Assembly: GCA_014192425.1 (NCBI GenBank)
Contig: BJHK01000005.1
Span: forward strand, 164,753 to 228,752
DNA: 64,000 bases
Source of the DNA: Planctomycetia bacterium
GTDB lineage: Bacteria; Planctomycetota; Planctomycetia; Pirellulales; UBA1268
Direction: 5' to 3'
Below are positions 43,001 to 51,009 of this stretch, piece after piece; positions within the stretch are counted from its first letter, which is position 1, and every line of letters begins with the position of its first letter. The position numbers and the translations under genes were made by a program. The notes under the pieces were generated by a model. That model made no database searches and had not been told where the DNA came from. It was given only the letters and a program-made list of their open reading frames with translations.

Positions 43001-43632
43001 GGATCGCTCATCGCTCCCCCGCCGACGGCAGACCCGGTGGTGAAACCGTCCCACGGCTCGTTGGCCGGGAACGCGCCGGCGAAGTCGCGGCCGTTGACGA
43101 GCCACCGGCACGTGCCCGTCGGCAGCGTCCGCCCCGGTCGGCCGAAGGCGTTCGCGAGAAGGAGTTGGCCCGTCCCCCCGAGGATTCGAAAGCTCAGCAC
43201 GTCGCCGTCCCCGGACCGGAGCGGCACGAGTGTCAGCACGCGGCCGTTGAGGGACGCGTTGCCGGCGACCGTCGCGGTGAGAATCGGGGCCGCAGGCCAG
43301 CCGGACAGCGTCGGCACCGCCGTGGCGATTGTGTCCACGCTCGCGCCGTAGCGATCGGCCAGGATCGACTCACCGACCTGCGGGGGCAGCGCGGCCTGCG
43401 ATCCGCGCAGCAGCACGAGGAGCGCCTCGTCAAGCGCCGCCCGATCGTTGTAGGCCTCGAGTTCGTCGGTCGCCGTGCCGAATGTCCGGGCCGCCATCCG
43501 CGACCGCGTCGCGTTCACGAGCAGGGCCACGCCGAGGAGAAGAAACAAACTCAGCGAGATGAGCACGAGGAGGAGCAACACCCCCCTCGGGCCCGGCGGG
43601 CTTCCGACGCGGTGGCAGCGATGCCGGTTCAT
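40009..43632 (-). CDS. Giant GspK-like pseudopilin, cassette 1
   Basis: 1207 residues. The N-terminus PRGVLLLLVLISLSLFLLLG is a prepilin-like helix lacking Glu at +5. It shares with 29599-33429 the ordered motifs ESILADRYGAS, ECDNDNDGVLDGVW, YLVLDLDGRLNVNAAG, VVWGVERPDLLIADTAAW, HWPNRPFVSQAELALVPADG and EPGKMNVNTMP. The middle is rich in Gly/Ser/Thr/Ala with repeats such as TAGVSGTAGLSGTG. GspK caps the pseudopilus in type II secretion; the position after PilV-like and before PilW-like fits a minor-pseudopilin tip complex, but the size is unprecedented in that family. Composition and order resemble TIGRFAM Verru_Chthon cassette protein A; this needs an HMM search. Role: inferred pseudopilus tip or surface adhesin. 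Confidence 0.75.
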   Translation of the reverse strand: MNRHRCHRVGSPPGPRGVLLLLVLISLSLFLLLGVALLVNATRSRMAARTFGTATDELEAYNDRAALDEALLVLLRGSQAALPPQVGESILADRYGASVDTIATAVPTLSGWPAAPILTATVAGNASLNGRVLTLVPLRSGDGDVLSFRILGGTGQLLLANAFGRPGRTLPTGTCRWLVNGRDFAGAFPANEPWDGFTTGSAVGGGAMSDPWLARVELASGGVAAVRQATYQAANNAALALPLPLECDNDNDGVLDGVWINGTSGFLAPRLSPRGGRITQRVSYLVLDLDGRLNVNAAGMAAPAAGSYAGSRDVPLGMGYGPADVDASLLFPATLPASTGLSAFTGAGASPSGTWWGVLVGGSATNGPPSAAPPRPRPGIGAFSGRYGPNGVPGARGDDSDTLQVTSSGSYSSTVGGTNAVGDLKGHARLFMSATVNGTPDALTPTMTWFLPVSGTDAADDPYEIRLGTGAPLLGGNQRTTGTSGNDDLPYTVGELERVLRPNDADASFLAQRLAAALGTSAQASRLLITTDSWDTPAVTGPAAARVESALTSRPPSYPWADTNAWSPDIAAGLRFDINRPVLAGTTPQARSEQQEYCKGLYALAMALGETNAQRAAQWAVNVLDFRDEDSTMTAFEYDTNLANGWGVDGNPATTGEADRGVVWGVERPDLLIADTAAWRGLSGSAMFVSVIRAPFNARRTVSGSTATVELPDPVLRVSGTDRLNARLAVGGTSSVWQLRLTTSGTDQAVAFGPVSASSSPQQFILVNGTVSGTPTLVMGGTAGVSGTAGLSGTGRESMVVIGGVSTTTIAPGTPPGPPTTIVNQGGTFAPPATAAGGTVRLERLADPNRANAADNPYIVVDAAPFTVSTAGTTADDGITQRLRRPGPRDTGAGQHPLAAFWQQPATWQADGKVFQTYHASAGIVASGSNDPVPWFHWPNRPFVSQAELALVPADGPDSLLRNYSFPTSSLAASSALVDCGAAGNAALGHLILDATIVSTRFAGNRVTLDAARLAGDTATAFQALGFNRLPAGQLALGREPGKMNVNTMPTGTTAATDGLLWQMLVGGTQTVLASGTLAANPFTATGTAQPRPARSLGQMVSLSGTTADQPPAMESVPAPSGGTVHPRAKNPFLALASANRLANTATVRSNVFAVWITVETTDSSPGAPPPVTRRLFAIIDRSVPVGYSRGEDLNVRDTIRLLRQLD

Positions 43633-43642
43633 GATGCGACCC

Positions 43643-44467
43643 TCACTGCAATGTCACCAGGTGGTGCTCGACGCGGACCACGCCCTCGAAGCCGATCACC
43701 ACGAGCGACTGCCCCTGCCATTCGGGCGCCAGGGCTTCGGTGTCGAGGGCCACGCTCCCCGGCCACGACGCCCGCACCGACACCCAGGCCGGCGGCGGAC
43801 CGTTCACACCCCCGGCCACGACCAGGACAGACGAGCAGCCGTTCAGCCGCTGCAACCGATCCGCCTCGGGGCATTGGTAGGTGCCATCCGCGTTCCGCAC
43901 GAGCGAGATGGACTTCGGCTCCCCGGATCGGCGCAAGACGACGATCGACAGGACGGCAGCCGTTCCCGGCTGGGCGGGCGTGCTGACCGGCACGATCGTC
44001 GCGCCCCAGACGATCGAATCGCGATACTTCCGCGGGCCAAGCCCGTTCTCATCGAAGGCGTTCCGGGGGCCGCCCGGGAGATCATTGAAGACGACGTCGT
44101 CCTCCGCCACGAAGAACCGTCCCGCGTCGATGCCACCGAGGCTCCCGGCCGCCACCACCGTCGGCGCGGCCGAGGCGGCGCCGACGAGCGCCGGCCCGAA
44201 GACGAACGCGCGGGCATTGCCAGGGCAGGCCGCGGCGCTGGCCAGTCCGCGGTTGAGCATCTCGGCGTGGCCGTTGGCGGCGACGAACCGGGCGCGGTCG
44301 GCCACGATGGCCGCGCCGAACCGCTGGCCGGCGGCCGGAAGGAGCGCGGCTACACCCCCGAGCCCCAGGGCGAGGACGCCGCAGGCGATCAGCACCTCCA
44401 GCAGCGAGAGTCCCGCACGGCCGGGCCGTCCGGTCGGCAGATCGAAATGCTTGAATTTCCTGCTCAT
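43643..44467 (-). CDS. PilV-like minor pseudopilin, cassette 1
   Basis: 274 residues from the ATG at 44467. The prepilin site is RAGLSLLEVLIACGVLALGL, Gly -1 and Glu +5. Like the paralogue at 33426-34283 it has a LLPAA segment after the helix (ALLPAAGQRF against ALMPAARSQA). It lies four bases after the GspH-like stop and ten before the giant GspK-like start. The GspH-, PilV- and GspK-like order is that of a minor-pseudopilin operon. Confidence 0.78.
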   Translation of the reverse strand: MSRKFKHFDLPTGRPGRAGLSLLEVLIACGVLALGLGGVAALLPAAGQRFGAAIVADRARFVAANGHAEMLNRGLASAAACPGNARAFVFGPALVGAASAAPTVVAAGSLGGIDAGRFFVAEDDVVFNDLPGGPRNAFDENGLGPRKYRDSIVWGATIVPVSTPAQPGTAAVLSIVVLRRSGEPKSISLVRNADGTYQCPEADRLQRLNGCSSVLVVAGGVNGPPPAWVSVRASWPGSVALDTEALAPEWQGQSLVVIGFEGVVRVEHHLVTLQ

Positions 44468-44471
44468 GCCC

Positions 44472-45380
44472 TCACCTCCCGCTCGACGCGCCCGGCTGGG
44501 CGAACGCCCGCGCATCGCGAATATGTTGCGCCGTCACCGTTGCGGGGGCCGTCAACGGCTGAGCGACGTTCGCCGCCACCGTCACCCGCCCGCTCTGCGG
44601 CGACACAACCACCCAACGCGAGACGCCGCTCGCCAACGGGGCGGCCTGGCTGCGCTCGATGTCCGCCTGGGCCGCCACGAGAAAGTAGACCGGGGCCGGC
44701 GGGACCTCGACGTTATTCACCCACAGGCCGGCGACTCCGCCGAAGCCGTCGAACGCCACCGTGATGTCCCCCTTGCCGGCCAGGCTCGCGTACGTGGCGT
44801 CGTTCTCGATGCCGCTCGACCGCAGGTCGATGGCTGCCATCTTGGGAAGCACGGCGACCCGCTCCGCCTTCACCGGGCGGCAGAGAACGCGGCACTGCAG
44901 ACCGTCGCCGATCGGCCAAATCGTATTGTCGGCCGTCTGGCCGGCGGCGGCGCGGAGCGACAAAACACCGTTGGCATATCCGAACCAGGGGGAGGGCGGC
45001 ACCGCGCCCGACCCGGTGCGGAAGAATTGGATCCGGGAGCCGTTCGCGAGACCGGCGGGATCGGTCGCGTTCAGAACGCTGACGCTTCCGCCCACGGGGC
45101 CGGCGACGGAGCCCTCGATCGGCGGCGGAACCGAGGCGGAGGCCAGCGACACGGACGTGTTTCCGGCCGACTCGATCACCAGGGCGCTGCCCGCCGGATT
45201 CCCCAGGCCGCGCGACCAGGCCTCGTTGAGGGCCGTGGCCAGCGCGTTGGCCGCATCCCGGCACTGCCGTCCCGCGCCCGGCGCGAGTCGGGCGAGCATC
45301 AGGCCGTACAGGACCACCATGATGGCGATGACCACCAGCAACTCGATGAGCGTGAACCCCTGGCGAATGCGGCGTGTCAT
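44472..45380 (-). CDS. GspH/FimT-like pseudopilin, cassette 1
   Basis: 302 residues. The prepilin site [20 protein letters not shown] is canonical. The segment AANALATALNEAWSRGLGNP fits the GspH helix after the conserved N-terminal spine. The start overlaps the stop of the GspG-like gene by four bases (ATGA), and the PilV-like start follows four bases after its stop. No enzymatic motif. Confidence 0.78.
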   Translation of the reverse strand: MTRRIRQGFTLIELLVVIAIMVVLYGLMLARLAPGAGRQCRDAANALATALNEAWSRGLGNPAGSALVIESAGNTSVSLASASVPPPIEGSVAGPVGGSVSVLNATDPAGLANGSRIQFFRTGSGAVPPSPWFGYANGVLSLRAAAGQTADNTIWPIGDGLQCRVLCRPVKAERVAVLPKMAAIDLRSSGIENDATYASLAGKGDITVAFDGFGGVAGLWVNNVEVPPAPVYFLVAAQADIERSQAAPLASGVSRWVVVSPQSGRVTVAANVAQPLTAPATVTAQHIRDARAFAQPGASSGR

Positions 45381-46189
45381 CGCTGCGCCTCCGCGTCGAA
45401 GTTCGTGACGTTGTCCACGCGCCGGTCGGTCCCGGAGCCGTCATGGCCGCCCAACCCCCCGGCGACGCTGGGCAGATTGCCACCGGCGTTGACCTTCGTC
45501 GTCCCCAAGCCGTCCGGGCCGTGGGAGAAGATCAAGGGCCGCGTCCGGGCGCCCCCGGGGAAGAAGGAGGTGCCCGGAGGGAGTTCGAACGCCTGCGGCC
45601 AGAGGACGTAGCGGATCGGATTGCCCCAGGGATCGAGAAACTCCTTCGCCCCGTCGCCGTCGGTGTCACCGGTGCCGATCCCCTCCAGTTCGCTGCAGGC
45701 GAGGCAGTCGGCCAGCCCGCCGCGCGTCACCATCATGTACAGGCACTCGGCATCGGCGACGTCGGCCGACGGCGACGAGGAGTTCGCCGCCCGCAGCGAT
45801 TTCCAGACCCCGACGTACGCCTGCTGCGGACCGGACGTGAACTCCGCCGGCCGACCCGCCATGTAGGCCACGTCGCTCCAATTGTCGGGCATGTCGCCGC
45901 TGATCCGCCGGGCCACGAGGTCCGCCCGGCTGCCCGTTCCCGACAGGCGCAGCGACTGGCACCAGGTGAAGTGCTGCTGGATCACCGCGTCGAGTTTGGC
46001 GATGTCGGCGCTGGCCTTGAACCGCTTCTGCCCACCCCGGGCGGCGGCGGCCCCGCTGGCCGTGACGCCGACAAGCAGCATGACGATCGCCGCCGCCACC
46101 ATCATTTCGATGAGCGTGAAGCCGGCCCCGCCGCCCTGCGCCCGGAGGGCGCCGGCGGTCGATCTCGGCCTGGCGGCGACGGTATTCAT
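45377..46189 (-). CDS. GspG-like pseudopilin with calcium-type loop, cassette 1
   Basis: 270 residues. The prepilin motif [20 protein letters not shown] is canonical. ECLYMMVTRGGLADCLAC is followed by GIGTGDTDGDGAKEFLDPW and GNPIRYVLWP, a calcium-type DxDxDG loop and the GspG C-terminal motif. The paralogue at 35358-36260 shares this block. It lies ten bases after the PilC-like stop, so the cassette 1 pseudopilins are in the same transcriptional unit as the assembly machinery. Confidence 0.8.
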   Translation of the reverse strand: MNTVAARPRSTAGALRAQGGGAGFTLIEMMVAAAIVMLLVGVTASGAAAARGGQKRFKASADIAKLDAVIQQHFTWCQSLRLSGTGSRADLVARRISGDMPDNWSDVAYMAGRPAEFTSGPQQAYVGVWKSLRAANSSSPSADVADAECLYMMVTRGGLADCLACSELEGIGTGDTDGDGAKEFLDPWGNPIRYVLWPQAFELPPGTSFFPGGARTRPLIFSHGPDGLGTTKVNAGGNLPSVAGGLGGHDGSGTDRRVDNVTNFDAEAQR

Positions 46190-46199
46190 GGTGTGCGCC

Positions 46200-47534
46200 T
46201 CACGACAGGGTTTGGATCAGCTTCACCAGCGGCATGAACAGGGCGATGACGATGAATCCCACCGCTCCGCCGAGGAAGATGATGAGCAGCGGCTCCATCA
46301 GGCTCGTCAGGCTCTCCGTCAGCACCGCCACCTCTTCATCGTAGGTGTCGGCGACCTTGAAGAGCATCGTGTCGAGCTCGCCCGACTCCTCACCCACGTC
46401 GACCATGTTGACGGCCAGGTCGTCGACCACCGGCTTCTTCCAACGCATCAGATAAAACAGGGCGCCGGCCAGCGGCACGAACGCCATCCAGAACAGCAGC
46501 GCCACGGCGTTGAACGGGGGCACGGCGTAGGCCTTGAGGGGCTTGGCGATCGCCTCGCCGTCGCGGATCGACTCCGACACCTTGGTGAACAGCCGCTCGA
46601 ACATCATGTTGCCCGACGTGTCCCTGGTGATGTTGAGCGCCTCGAGGATCGGCACGCCGCTGGCGAGCAGCGTGGCGAGCGTGCGGCATGCCCGGGCGAG
46701 GATGTTCTTCTCGACGAGCTGGCCGAAGACGACCACCTTGAGCGCGAACAGGTCCCAGCCGAAACGACCGTAGGGAATGAGCTTGATCAGCCGCACCACG
46801 AGGTTGATGCCGATGGGAATCGCCGGGATCAGGAACCACCACCTCACGACCCAGTTCGACAGGTTGATGAGCAGCAGCGTCATCGTCGGCAGTTCGGTTT
46901 CGAAGTCGTCGAAGATCTTCTTGAACTGCGGCACGATCGAGACCATGATGAACGACAGGATTCCGACCGCCACCATCACGACGACGATCGGGTAGACGAG
47001 CGCGCCCTTCACCTTGCGCTTCAGCGATTCGCTGCGCTCCATGAACTCAGCCAGGCGGCGCAGGATCACCTCCAGCGCACCGCCGGCCTCGCCGGCCCGG
47101 ATCATGTTGCAGTACAGCCGGTTGAAGGCCTTGGGGCTCTTGGCCATCGCCTCCGACAGCGTCGCCCCCCCCTCGATCTCGTCGCAGACATCGAGCAGGC
47201 TGTTCTTCAGCCGCCCCGGCTTCTGCATCTCCGCCAGCAGTTTCAGGCTGCGCAGGATCGGCAGGCCGGCATCCTGGAGAATGGAGAGTTGACGCGTGAA
47301 CATCGTCAGCTCCTTCGTCTTCACGCCGCCGATGGCGAAGCTCCGACCGGGCTTGCGGCCCCCGCCGGCGGCCTTCTTGGCCGCAGCCGCCGCCCGCTGT
47401 GCCTTGAGCTTCGTCACCATCAGGCCCATCGAGCGGATCGTGGCCTGCGCCTCCGCCTCGTTGGCCGCGTCGACGGTGTCGCGAATCTCCTTGCCGGTGG
47501 CCTGGTCGATGGCCTCGAACTGGTACGTGGGCAT
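46200..47534 (-). CDS. pilC: PilC/GspF inner membrane platform protein
   Basis: 444 residues, slightly longer than the usual 400-405. It opens with MPTYQFEAIDQATGKE, the family N-terminus. The two T2SSF domains follow: MFTRQLSILQDAGLPILRSL with GGATLSEAMAKSPKAFN and RAGEAGGALEVILRRLAEFM, then ACRTLATLLASGVPILEALN with VDVGEESGELDTMLFKVADT. Three membrane segments are seen at about residues 200, 250 and 410. The extra length is an Ala/Lys-rich linker (RAAAAAKKAAGGGRK) near residue 50. It is the inner-membrane anchor for the pilus/secretion ATPases and lies 17 bases after the PilB-like gene. Confidence 0.92.
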   Translation of the reverse strand: MPTYQFEAIDQATGKEIRDTVDAANEAEAQATIRSMGLMVTKLKAQRAAAAAKKAAGGGRKPGRSFAIGGVKTKELTMFTRQLSILQDAGLPILRSLKLLAEMQKPGRLKNSLLDVCDEIEGGATLSEAMAKSPKAFNRLYCNMIRAGEAGGALEVILRRLAEFMERSESLKRKVKGALVYPIVVVMVAVGILSFIMVSIVPQFKKIFDDFETELPTMTLLLINLSNWVVRWWFLIPAIPIGINLVVRLIKLIPYGRFGWDLFALKVVVFGQLVEKNILARACRTLATLLASGVPILEALNITRDTSGNMMFERLFTKVSESIRDGEAIAKPLKAYAVPPFNAVALLFWMAFVPLAGALFYLMRWKKPVVDDLAVNMVDVGEESGELDTMLFKVADTYDEEVAVLTESLTSLMEPLLIIFLGGAVGFIVIALFMPLVKLIQTLS

Positions 47535-47551
47535 AGCCGTGTCCTCTCGCT

Positions 47552-49270
47552 TCAGGCTTCCAGGATGGTTTCGCGGATCACTTCCTCGGCGGTCGTGACC
47601 CCGGTGTAGACCTGGGCCAGCCCCGCGTCGCGAAGCGTGACCATGCCGGCCCGCCGGGCCGCCTCACGGATGTCCTCCGTGGAGGCGTTCCGCATCACGA
47701 GATCCCGGATCTCGTCGTTCAATATCATGAATTCGAAGAGGCCGAGCCGGCCCTTGTAGCCGGAGCGGTTGCACTTCTCGCAGCCGCGGCCGCGGTAGAA
47801 CTTCCGCCCCACGGCCTGGTCGCTGGTGAGCTCGAGGTCCGCCAGCACGTCGGCCCCCGGCACCACCTCCTCGCGGCAGTTCATGCAGATCCTCCGGACC
47901 AGGCGCTGCGCCAGGATCGCCTCCAGCGTGGCCGTGATCAGGAACGGCGGCACGCCCATGTCGCGCAGCCGGGTGACCGTGGACGGGGCGTCGTTGGTGT
48001 GCAGCGTCGAGAACACCATGTGCCCGGTGAGCGCCGCCTGGACGGCGATCTCCGCCGTCTCCACGTCGCGGATCTCGCCGACCAGGATCCGGTCCGGATC
48101 CTGGCGCAGGATCGACCGCAGGCAGTTGGCGAACGTGTTGCCGATCTCGGCATCGATCGGCACCTGGATGATCCCGTCGATGTCGTACTCGACCGGGTCC
48201 TCCGTGGTGATCAGCTTGTCATCGATCGTGTTCAGCTCGGAGAGCGCGGAATACAGGGTCGTGGTCTTGCCGGAGCCGGTCGGGCCGGTGACCAGCACGA
48301 TGCCATTGGGCCGCGCGATGACCTCGCGAAACTTCCGCAACGTCGCCTCCGCGAGCCCGACCTTGGCCAGGTCGAGGCTCACGACGCCGCGGTCGAGCAC
48401 CCGCATTACCACGCTCTCGCCGAACAGCGTCGGCAGGACGCTGACCCGCAGGTCCACCGGATGACCGCCGACGGAGAGCTCGATCCGGCCATCCTGCGGC
48501 AAGCGCCGCTCGGCGATGTCGAGGTTCGCCATCACCTTGATCCGCGTCGTGATCGCGAAGGCGAGGTGCTTGGGGGGCGGCACCATCTCCTGGAGCACGC
48601 CATCGGCCTTGAGCCGGATGCGGAACTCCGTCTCGAAGGGCTCGAAATGGATGTCGCTGGCGCCGTCGCGGATCGCCAGCAGGAGCACCATGTTGAGGAG
48701 CTTCCGCACCGGCGCGCTCTCCGCCAGGGCCTCGACGCTCGTCAGGTCGGTGGGCCCGTCGCGGCCGGCCGCGGCGGCCGCCGCGGCGAGCTCGTCGTCC
48801 GCCTCCAGGTCCTGCACCAGCGACTCGACGCTCTCGGTCTCAGAGGAGTAAAAGCGGACGATCGCCTTGTGGATTTCCTGCTCGGTCGCCACGCAGACCG
48901 TGATGTCGTAGCCGAGCAGCGTCCGCAGCTCGTCGGCCACCTGGATCTTCTGCGGCTCGGCGGAGGCGATCGTCAGCCGGCTGCCCGACAGCTCGAGCGG
49001 CACCACACGGTACAGTTGGGCCATCGGCTCGCTGATCAGCCGCAGGACATCCGGGGCAATCTGCCGGTCGTAGAGCGTTACGAACGACGTGCTCCACTGC
49101 TCGGCCAGTGCCTCGCCCAACTGCTCCTCGGAGTAGAACCCGAGGGCCACGCCGACGCGGCCGAGGAGTTCCCCGCCACGGCTCGCCTGCGTCTCCAGCA
49201 TCGTGCGCAGCTGATGCTCGTCGATCAGGCCGAGGTCGATGAGGATCTGTCCGATGCGCTTGATGGCCAT
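47552..49270 (-). CDS. pilB: PilB/GspE-type assembly ATPase (copy A)
   Basis: 572 residues from the ATG at 49270. An N-terminal MshEN-type domain (GQILIDLGLIDEHQLRTMLE) precedes the N2 domain (SDIHFEPFETEFRIRLKADG) and the ATPase core. Walker A is GPTGSGKTT and the Asp box is TTEDPVEY. Walker B (ILVGEIRDVETAE) and His box (STLHTND) follow. A tetracysteine metal-binding site is present: CMNC and GRGCEKCNRSGYKGR. Transcribed after PilT and before PilC. It powers subunit assembly into the pilus or pseudopilus. Confidence 0.93.
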   Translation of the reverse strand: MAIKRIGQILIDLGLIDEHQLRTMLETQASRGGELLGRVGVALGFYSEEQLGEALAEQWSTSFVTLYDRQIAPDVLRLISEPMAQLYRVVPLELSGSRLTIASAEPQKIQVADELRTLLGYDITVCVATEQEIHKAIVRFYSSETESVESLVQDLEADDELAAAAAAAGRDGPTDLTSVEALAESAPVRKLLNMVLLLAIRDGASDIHFEPFETEFRIRLKADGVLQEMVPPPKHLAFAITTRIKVMANLDIAERRLPQDGRIELSVGGHPVDLRVSVLPTLFGESVVMRVLDRGVVSLDLAKVGLAEATLRKFREVIARPNGIVLVTGPTGSGKTTTLYSALSELNTIDDKLITTEDPVEYDIDGIIQVPIDAEIGNTFANCLRSILRQDPDRILVGEIRDVETAEIAVQAALTGHMVFSTLHTNDAPSTVTRLRDMGVPPFLITATLEAILAQRLVRRICMNCREEVVPGADVLADLELTSDQAVGRKFYRGRGCEKCNRSGYKGRLGLFEFMILNDEIRDLVMRNASTEDIREAARRAGMVTLRDAGLAQVYTGVTTAEEVIRETILEA

Positions 49271-49281
49271 GGGGCGGGTGC

Positions 49282-50790
49282 CTAGCGTTCCGTGTCCTTG
49301 GCGGCCTTGCGGGCCACCGTCTCGTCGTCGTCGAAGATGCCCTGCTTGGCGTTGGCGATCCGCCGGAACAGTTCCTCGAAGTTCTGCGCCTTGGCGAGCA
49401 CGTCCTCCTCCGTCACCTTCTTCTCGCCCCAGAGGCGAAACAGGTGGTCGTCGAGGAGCTGCATGCCCAACTTGGCGCCCGTCTGGATCGCGGAGTTGAT
49501 GCGGAAGGTCTTGTTCTCCCGGATCAGGTTGCCGATGCCGGGCGTCACCACCAGCACCTCGTAAGCCGCGCAGCGGCCGCCACCGATCTTGGGAAGCAGC
49601 GTCTGCGACACGACGCCGAGGATCGCCGTCGAGAGCTGGGTACGGATCTGCTCCTGCTGGTTGGTCGGGAAGGCATCGATGATCCGGTTCACCGTCCCCT
49701 GGGCACCGGTCGTGTGCAGCGTGCCGAACACGACGTGCCCGGTCTCGGCGGCCGAGATCGCCGCCTCGATCGTCTCCAGGTCGCGGAGCTCGCCCACGAG
49801 GATCACGTCGGGATCCTGGCGCAGGGCCCGGCGCAGGGCCTCGGAGAAGGAGGGCACGTCCGTCCCCACCTCGCGCTGGTTGACCGTGCTCTTCTTGGAG
49901 GAGTGGTAGAACTCGATCGGGTCCTCGACCGTGATGATGTGGTGGTCGTAGCTCTGGTTGATGTAGTCGATCAGGGAGGCAAGGGTGGTGCTCTTGCCCG
50001 AACCGGTCGGCCCGGTGACGAGGAACAGGCCGCGCGGCCGGGTCACGAGCCGCTTGCAGACCTCCGGCACGCCGAGCTGTTCGGGCGTCAGGAGCTTGTT
50101 GGGGATCTGCCGCAGCACCATCGCCACGCTGCCGCGCTGCTTGAAGACGCTGACGCGAAACCGGGCGAGATCCTTGAAGGCGAAGCCGAAGTCCGAGCCC
50201 CCATGCTCCGCCAGCTCCGCCTGGCAACGCTCGGGAGTGATGGCCTTCATCAGCCCGTTGGTGTCGTCGGCCGTCAGCACTTTCGTCGGCTGGGGACGCA
50301 TGTGGCCGTCGACCCGGAACACCGGCGGCAGGCCGGCCGTGATATGGATGTCGCTCACGCCCCCCTTGACGGCGGCGGTGAGCAGCTTGTCGATCTGGAT
50401 GGTGCCGCTGGCGGCCTTCGGCATCGCATAGTCGTCGGGACCGGCCGCGGCGTCCGCCTCGACCGGCGCATCCCCCGCCGTGTCCAGTTCCAACGGCGCG
50501 TCGGCGGCCGGCGGGCCGCCGGCCACCGGCCGAAGCAGCAGCACGGCCGCCCCCTGCACGGTGGCGACCTCGCCGGCCCAGCGTCCCCGGGCGCCATCCG
50601 CGAAAGCGGCGGCGATCGCCGACACCTCCGGCGCCGAGAACGTCCGGGTCTTCAGCGGCCGCAGTTGACCGCCGATCCGCAGGATCGGCTGGGCACCGTC
50701 GGACAGTCGGACCTCCGTGGCCCCGTTGTCCGCGGCCAGCTTGAGGATCTTCTCCACCTGCTCGAGCAGGGAATCGCTAGCCGTGCTCAT
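49282..50790 (-). CDS. pilT: PilT-type retraction ATPase with duplicated N-terminal domain
   Basis: 502 residues from the ATG at 50790, against about 345-370 for ordinary PilT. The extra N-terminal 130 residues contain LKLAADNGATEVRLSDGAQP and ILRIGGQLRPLKT, which resemble the genuine PilT N-domain at about 145-200 (TAAVKGGVSDIHITAGLPPV and FRVDGHMRPQPTKV). An Ala/Pro/Asp-rich linker joins the two. The catalytic core is complete: Walker A GPTGSGKSTT, Asp box TVEDPIEF, Walker B ILVGELRDLET, His box GTLHTTGAQ. The C-terminus keeps the family segment RENKTFRINSAIQTG. It lies between two PilB-type ATPases, eleven bases before copy A. Confidence 0.92.
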   Translation of the reverse strand: MSTASDSLLEQVEKILKLAADNGATEVRLSDGAQPILRIGGQLRPLKTRTFSAPEVSAIAAAFADGARGRWAGEVATVQGAAVLLLRPVAGGPPAADAPLELDTAGDAPVEADAAAGPDDYAMPKAASGTIQIDKLLTAAVKGGVSDIHITAGLPPVFRVDGHMRPQPTKVLTADDTNGLMKAITPERCQAELAEHGGSDFGFAFKDLARFRVSVFKQRGSVAMVLRQIPNKLLTPEQLGVPEVCKRLVTRPRGLFLVTGPTGSGKSTTLASLIDYINQSYDHHIITVEDPIEFYHSSKKSTVNQREVGTDVPSFSEALRRALRQDPDVILVGELRDLETIEAAISAAETGHVVFGTLHTTGAQGTVNRIIDAFPTNQQEQIRTQLSTAILGVVSQTLLPKIGGGRCAAYEVLVVTPGIGNLIRENKTFRINSAIQTGAKLGMQLLDDHLFRLWGEKKVTEEDVLAKAQNFEELFRRIANAKQGIFDDDETVARKAAKDTER

Positions 50791-51009
50791 GGCCGCGGCC
50801 CTCCCGCGCGCACCGCGAACCGCCGTTGCCGACCGAGATCGGACAAGCACCGCGGAGGCCGGCTCACGGCGACCATCCTGACGACCCGTCGGACTCGGCC
50901 CCTGACAGCCGCCGACCGGACTTGTTGCATTATGCGCGTCATCGGCCGAAAAGTCTCCTCAGCCCCATAAATTTCGCCTGCCCGGCCGGAAAACCGCCGT
51001 CCGCCGGCC

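Noticed and set aside
49285-50227. Apparent fusion of the PilB copy A frame with upstream sequence
   Set aside because: The upstream part is an out-of-frame reading of pilT; the family N-terminus starts at the ATG at 49270.
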